NCBI GenBank assembly: GCA_038030265.1
Contig: CM075942.1
Location: 12,668,029-12,732,028, forward strand
DNA length: 64,000 nucleotides
Source of the DNA: Corythucha ciliata
Lineage: Eukaryota; Arthropoda; Insecta; Hemiptera; Tingidae
Reading direction: 5' to 3'
The notes under the pieces were generated by a model that worked only from the letters and a program-made list of their open reading frames with translations, searched no databases and was not told where the DNA came from. This document shows positions 60,071-64,000 of the stretch, piece by piece. Positions within the stretch are counted from its first letter, which is position 1. The number at the start of each line of letters is the position of its first letter. A program made the position numbers and the translations under genes.

Positions 60071-60290
60071 CGGTGGCTTCCCGTTTCATTAAACGCTGAA
60101 TCGTTGTGAGGTCGAATGCCAGTTTTTTGACTGTTGTCGAAAGTGGTACCTACTTTAACAAGGAACGGTTCGTTCCAAACGACCATGGGAAACTGGCCCG
60201 TAGAGGTGTCACGACGAACAGACAGTTTATGGCGTGTCATTGGAAATTTTGGGAAATTTTGGGAATTTCACGAGTCACTTTCCTTTTTCG
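60070..60290. other. Non-satellite piece between D block and retrotransposon
   Basis: A balanced-composition segment opens a minus frame of about 50 codons (60,070-60,240) with no recognised motif, then TTTTGGGAAATTTTGGGAAT. It may belong to an inserted repeat whose other end is the fragment at 60,290-60,365. Confidence 0.35.
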
Positions 60291-60365
60291 AGCCTTTTTC
60301 TACGCGCTGCCCCGAAGGAGGGGGCTGAAGCCCCCTGAGCCCCTCCCTAGATCCGCTACTGACTT
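60290..60365 (-). mobile_element. Fragment of a second repeat truncating the RT
   Basis: On the minus strand the reverse transcriptase similarity ends and AGTAGCGGATCTAGGGAGGG begins. It includes a perfect 8-base hairpin AGGGGGCT/AGCCCCCT (60,319-60,336 on plus). Similar GCGGAT(C/T)..AGG and GGGGGTTTGAGCCCC words occur at 56,983 and about 18,540. The family was not identified. Confidence 0.5.
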
Positions 60366-60760
60366 GTCTCACGTTCTCGTCATGATCTTCTTAATTCTTA
60401 CCCCAGATGAGAACGTCGTCGAGACGTCATCGTATGATGTCCAACCCATCCAGGATCTGCGACATCCTTTTTTGGAAAAATTCCGGTGCCGAGGTTATCC
60501 CGAATGGAAGACCTCTGAATTTGTAGCGGCCGTAAGGCGTCAAAAATGTGCTCAAGTCTTGACTTGACTCCGAAAGTTTGAATTGCCAAAAGCCACTGTT
60601 GGCATCCAATTTTGAGATAGCACCTGCCATTTGAGCTAGGGAAATTTCAATTCTCGAAATCGGATGAAATCTACGTTCGACGCTCTGATTAAGTTTAGAT
60701 AAATAAACACAAATTCTTACGCCAGCCGTTTTCTTTGGTACAACTACGATTGGTGAAAAT
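60366..60760 (-). pseudogene. Ty3/gypsy reverse transcriptase fragment
   Basis: The minus strand encodes the first conserved RT blocks in order: VVVPKK, VRICV, KLDANSGFWQ, TFLTPYGRY, LPFGITSAPEFFQ and LDDVLIWG. These are diagnostic of Ty3/gypsy RT, the enzyme that copies element RNA into DNA. A TGA lies just before the LDD box and a TAA just after it (60,391-60,393), and the frame is cut off by another repeat, so RNase H and integrase are absent. It is fused on its left to gag sequence, with protease missing. It is a non-functional remnant. Confidence 0.9.
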
Positions 60761-61159
60761 GTTGCCGCGTTCGGAGAAATCTAGCGCGTTCATAAATCAA
60801 ATTTCTCTGTGGAACGAAGTTTTGATCGAATTTTTCGACGGTGTCCTTGTGGTCATCGGCGTCGGCGAAAATGAAGCTAAATTTTCTTCGGATTTTTCCT
60901 ACATCTGGTATATCAGGACGTCAATTTGCCGTGGCTCAGACATTTCCGAAAGTCCACTGCCAGTGCGGTACCTTTCGAACCGTTTTTTCCACGATAACCA
61001 CTCACTGGCGTTGAAATTAAATTGATCTGGCGCCTGTAAAAAGAGGTATAATGGCGGAACGACTGCAGTTGCGCTCCTTGGTCGAGGATTCGGAGTAGTA
61101 ACTATTTCCCCGCGCTGGTTTTCGTACCGATTCGATGCACTTGCCGTGTCCTCAGTCAT
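60745..61159 (-). pseudogene. Ty3/gypsy gag fragment
   Basis: A minus-strand frame from 61,159 begins with an ATG and carries the gag (capsid) N-terminal pattern FNASEWLSWKKRFERYR then DVLIYQM. It is broken by a TAG at about 60,896-60,898 and then by a frameshift. The next conserved gag piece, FVPQRNLIYERARF, is readable around 60,780-60,821 in another frame. It then joins directly to RT sequence near 60,755-60,765, so the zinc-knuckle and protease region is deleted. The gag type is common in arthropod and other invertebrate gypsy elements. No LTRs were recognised. Confidence 0.85.
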
Positions 61160-62080
61160 TTTTGCGACGAATTTTTCGGTAGGGCGATCTCTGTAGATTT
61201 AGGTTCGTCATGCAACCGTTGTCTTTTGCTTAACGAGTGACACGCGCTGCCATCATTGTGTTATAATTTAGTCGAAAACGTTTTATTCAAAAAATCCTCT
61301 TTTTTATTTTATTTTAAAACTCTTTCAAAACTGTAGTCTGTCCACTTAGGGATGGACTCTCGCCCGCTCCCAAATTTATTGAAATGAACTTCCCCTTTAC
61401 CCCTTCTTCTAAAAATAACGCACCAGGAATAATGTTAGAACATATGATCACTGTGTAGCGTCTATAGTAACCATAGTGCCCGTTGTAGAAGTTTTTTGTT
61501 CATTTCTTTAAATATTTTTGGTAGGAGTGAACAAATCGAACGATCGAAGTGAAGCAACACGTTCGAGAGTCTATCACTAAGTAGACAGACTATAACAGAT
61601 GAAGCTTTTTAAAAATTGTTATTATGCTTCATCCAACAGTATGTACGTTGGAAAATGTCTTTATATTTCGGTCCATAGCTGGGTACTAGCGGTTTTCATT
61701 GAGGAAAATAACTTCTCGCCGTGCCCCGAAAGAAAAAAGTGCAGTAAAATCTAACGAGTAACGCATTTTTTGTTAAAATAATAGGCCTGTATAAGTATAA
61801 TACTCCTAAAAACCACTCAGTAAGGGAATGCATGCCCGAAAAAAAAAAAAAAAAAAAGGTGAAGGCCACAATCCAAATAGGAATTTGTCACTCAGTTACT
61901 GGTGTTTTACACCTCGCATTATGTCACCCCCGGTGTGACCGTGGATCACGATGTAATAACCTTTAACCTCGTGACCTCACCTCTCCTACAGATGTAATAA
62001 CCCCGTGAATTCGTGAGATTGCGAAAGGTGTGCTGATTCCTGCGTCACCTTCCTTAATATTACGTTACGCCGATGGCTAG
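61160..62080. other. Spacer without supported genes
   Basis: No gene is seen. It contains a hairpin GATGAAGC/GCTTCATC (about 61,599-61,634) and a poly-A run near 61,840. No gypsy LTR could be recognised beside the gag remnant. Confidence 0.5.
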
Positions 62081-62465
62081 AATCTGTGTATGAATGGCTC
62101 CTGGCCTTCTCGCGTGCCTGACTGGCTCGCAGGAGGTCAGGAACAGAATCGCTATTGGTAAAGCCTCCATCTCTACCCGAACCCGAGTACCTTCCCTTGT
62201 CGGGATGGCCCTACTCGGGTTGGGAGAGAGTGCACCAACATCCTCAACCCGGCATCGTCCTAACTGGGCCCGTGGTCCTAACTGAGCACGGCTGGCTGGT
62301 CACCTGCTGTGGCAATGTGGTTGGGAGTTGAGTGATGGGGCTAGGGCTGGGCTAGTCTGCCTGTGGACGATTCGGACCAGAGATGGAGAGATGATTGGGG
62401 CGCAGGCCAGATAAACTCGCGGAAACGGGTGTGGAGCTGGCCACAGCTTAAGGAGCCTCGGCAGG
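62080..62465. mobile_element. GC-rich island, possible repeat fragment
   Basis: About 385 bases much richer in G+C than their surroundings, directly before satellite A. It carries an inverted repeat AACCCGAGTA/TACTCGGGTT (62,180-62,189 and 62,212-62,221, extendable with mismatches) and a direct repeat GTCCTAACTG(G/A)GC at about 62,257 and 62,275. Frames are short and unrecognised. An inserted repeat is the simplest reading. Confidence 0.35.
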
Positions 62466-63000
62466 CTGGAATTTGACGATTTCACTCCTTTCAACACCAA
62501 TTTCGCGCTTAATGAAATCAATTTTAAGGGATTTGACTCCGTAAAAAGCTAATTTACGGGGTTGAACCGTTTAAAAAAGCAAACTCCCTACAGCTCACGG
62601 ATTTGGTGCTCACAGAGACCCAATTTTGCTAATTTAATAATCAAACATTTCTGGAACCTTGTACAAAACAATCGCCAAATCGGCCAAGACAAATCGGCTT
62701 GGCTAATTCGAACAATAAGGAAAAACTAAGAGGGGCTTAAATCCGTCAATTTAATCGTCTCGTTTAATAAAGAATGAAACGAAGACCGAACCGGAACGAA
62801 GAGCGAAACGGAGACGGTGAAATTTTTCCGTCTCGTTTTAATCCCAATTTCAGACAGTTTCGCTCTTTCAAAAGTCAAATTTCTTGGGTATTGCTCCTAT
62901 ATTCAATTAATCAACAACATAATTTCGTGGATTTTACTCCTTTAAACCCAAATTTCGGGGATTTTTTCGATCAATTCGTCTATCCGAGACGAACCACTTT
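62465..63000 (+). repeat. Satellite family A, last block
   Basis: A units (CAATTTCGCGC, AATTTTAAGGGATTTGACTC, AATTTCGTGGATTTTACTCC) at about 30 bases. A GAACGAAGAGCGAAACGGAG purine-rich stretch near 62,793 interrupts them. Confidence 0.7.
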
Positions 63001-64000
63001 ATAGCGTCACCAAAAGTGGAGTGTTCTAGATGCGGACATGGATGAGTCCCATCTTTTGCGAGTCACTACCGACTCAAACTGCTCCCAGAGTGTCGTTTAA
63101 TCGCTGAAATTATATCGGCGAATGATATTTTTCGGCATCCAATCGCTCTGTAACCAGTGGCTAAGCTGAAGAAACAGGTCATAGCAATAGAAGGAGTTCC
63201 CAAGTGAAGGGAAACTTTTTTTTTTTTTTTTTAATGAGTGGCAGCATGCTTCTCAAACCAGGGAAGGTGATACGTCTTTCCATCTAAAGAGACTTGACAG
63301 TCCTTGGAACGAGGAAAAAAAAAATATTCAAGATGGAAAAACAAGTTGAATGAGAAGGGAGGAGGGGTATCAGCGTGACTGGTTGAGCCAACCCAAGAAC
63401 TCCCGCCCCTCCCCTTGTTACAGTAATAAACTGTCGGAGGGGCCCCTCCTGTCAATTTTTTCTCCAATTTTAAAGGAATTTAACGAAGAATTTTCCCTTT
63501 TTTAATTGGGTCCCTTTCCTCACACGTTTCCGCCAGCTCGACATCATTAAAATCCCTACCGGAGAGCGACTGAGATTTCAAATGCCCGCGAGGACAAAAG
63601 AAAGCCCAACCCGAGTATACAACTCAGTGGATTGAGTGTTGTGGTGGTCGAGGGGAGGGGTCGGTTTTTTGTTGGGGCTCCCGCCGCCGCCCTGTGTACA
63701 TGGGGAAAAACTGCTGGAGAGAGAAAGAATAACGGGGAAAACTTTGAAAATATTGACTTTTTGAGAGATTCTAGCCAGGCCCCGTAGAGCTATTGCCCTG
63801 GGTGTTCAGATGATGATGAGGAAGTGGAGGGTGCACACTCCCGAAAGGCATCGTCCCGACTTTATGAGGTCGTATTTTTTCAGCGCGTGGTATAAAACTT
63901 GGCTCGTACTTCTTTCTTGTTATCGAGTTTTTCTTTCCTTTTTTTTTCTTCTTCTGCCCCTTCTTTTGCCCGTCTTAGCTCGGCATCAAACTTCATAACT
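63000..64000. other. Spacer without supported genes
   Basis: Nothing recognised. It holds poly-T runs near 63,213 and a pyrimidine-rich tract at 63,910-63,970. Confidence 0.5.

Noticed and set aside
60106..60567. 153-codon plus-strand frame
   Set aside because: Its right part is antisense to the Ty3/gypsy RT and its middle crosses the inserted repeat fragment.

Overview
This is a eukaryotic, almost certainly invertebrate metazoan, genomic window with very little coding content. The evidence is the absence of bacterial-style gene packing, the degenerate satellite blocks, a tRNA-derived SINE with an A-rich tail and target-site duplication, small terminal-inverted-repeat (TIR) elements, a decayed Ty3/gypsy retrotransposon, and one candidate Ly6/uPAR-like gene with a signal peptide and a GPI-type tail. 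The phylum cannot be fixed from the sequence alone.

About one third of the window is short-period degenerate satellite. By eye it falls into four families, called A to D here, each with a period of about 30 bases and each sharing an (A/G)ATT(T)CGCG core at the same phase. A lies at 2.53-3.2, 4.7-5.15, 32.4-33.75 and 62.46-63.0 kb on plus, and at 20.64-21.56 and 39.6-40.0 kb on minus. B lies at 3.2-4.62, 10.47-10.76, 18.34-18.9 and 48.84-51.7 kb, always plus. C lies at 10.91-13.23 kb on plus, and at 13.3-13.74, 26.74-28.21 and 40.57-41.88 kb on minus. D lies at 18.9-20.64 kb on minus and 57.05-60.07 kb on plus. Three families carry a higher-order layer: about 170-220 bases in B, about 522 bases in C, and a nearly identical tandem pair of about 950 bases in D.

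The satellite blocks contain or adjoin most of the recognisable mobile elements. These are a SINE (33,461-33,673), a 522-base TIR element (33,756-34,277), a fold-back element (34,465-34,609), two small inverted-repeat elements inside one C block (40,911-41,061 and 41,593-41,734), and an insert in the first C block carrying tandem RFX/X-box-like palindromes (11,336-11,543). A Ty3/gypsy gag-RT deletion remnant (minus, 60,366-61,159) follows the last D block.

The best gene candidate is a minus-strand, two-exon gene at 47,980-48,628 for a secreted, cysteine-rich, Ly6/uPAR-like, GPI-anchored protein of about 195 residues. Weaker candidates are a minus-strand exon with good splice sites (37,109-37,319), a plus-strand ORF with a cystine-knot-like CxGxC pattern (1,047-1,274), and a recursive-splice-like site (53,190/53,191). 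The remaining spacers are AT-rich to neutral, full of homopolymers and GA or poly-C/poly-G tracts, and no gene could be supported in them. Consensus units, periods and identities were judged by eye.
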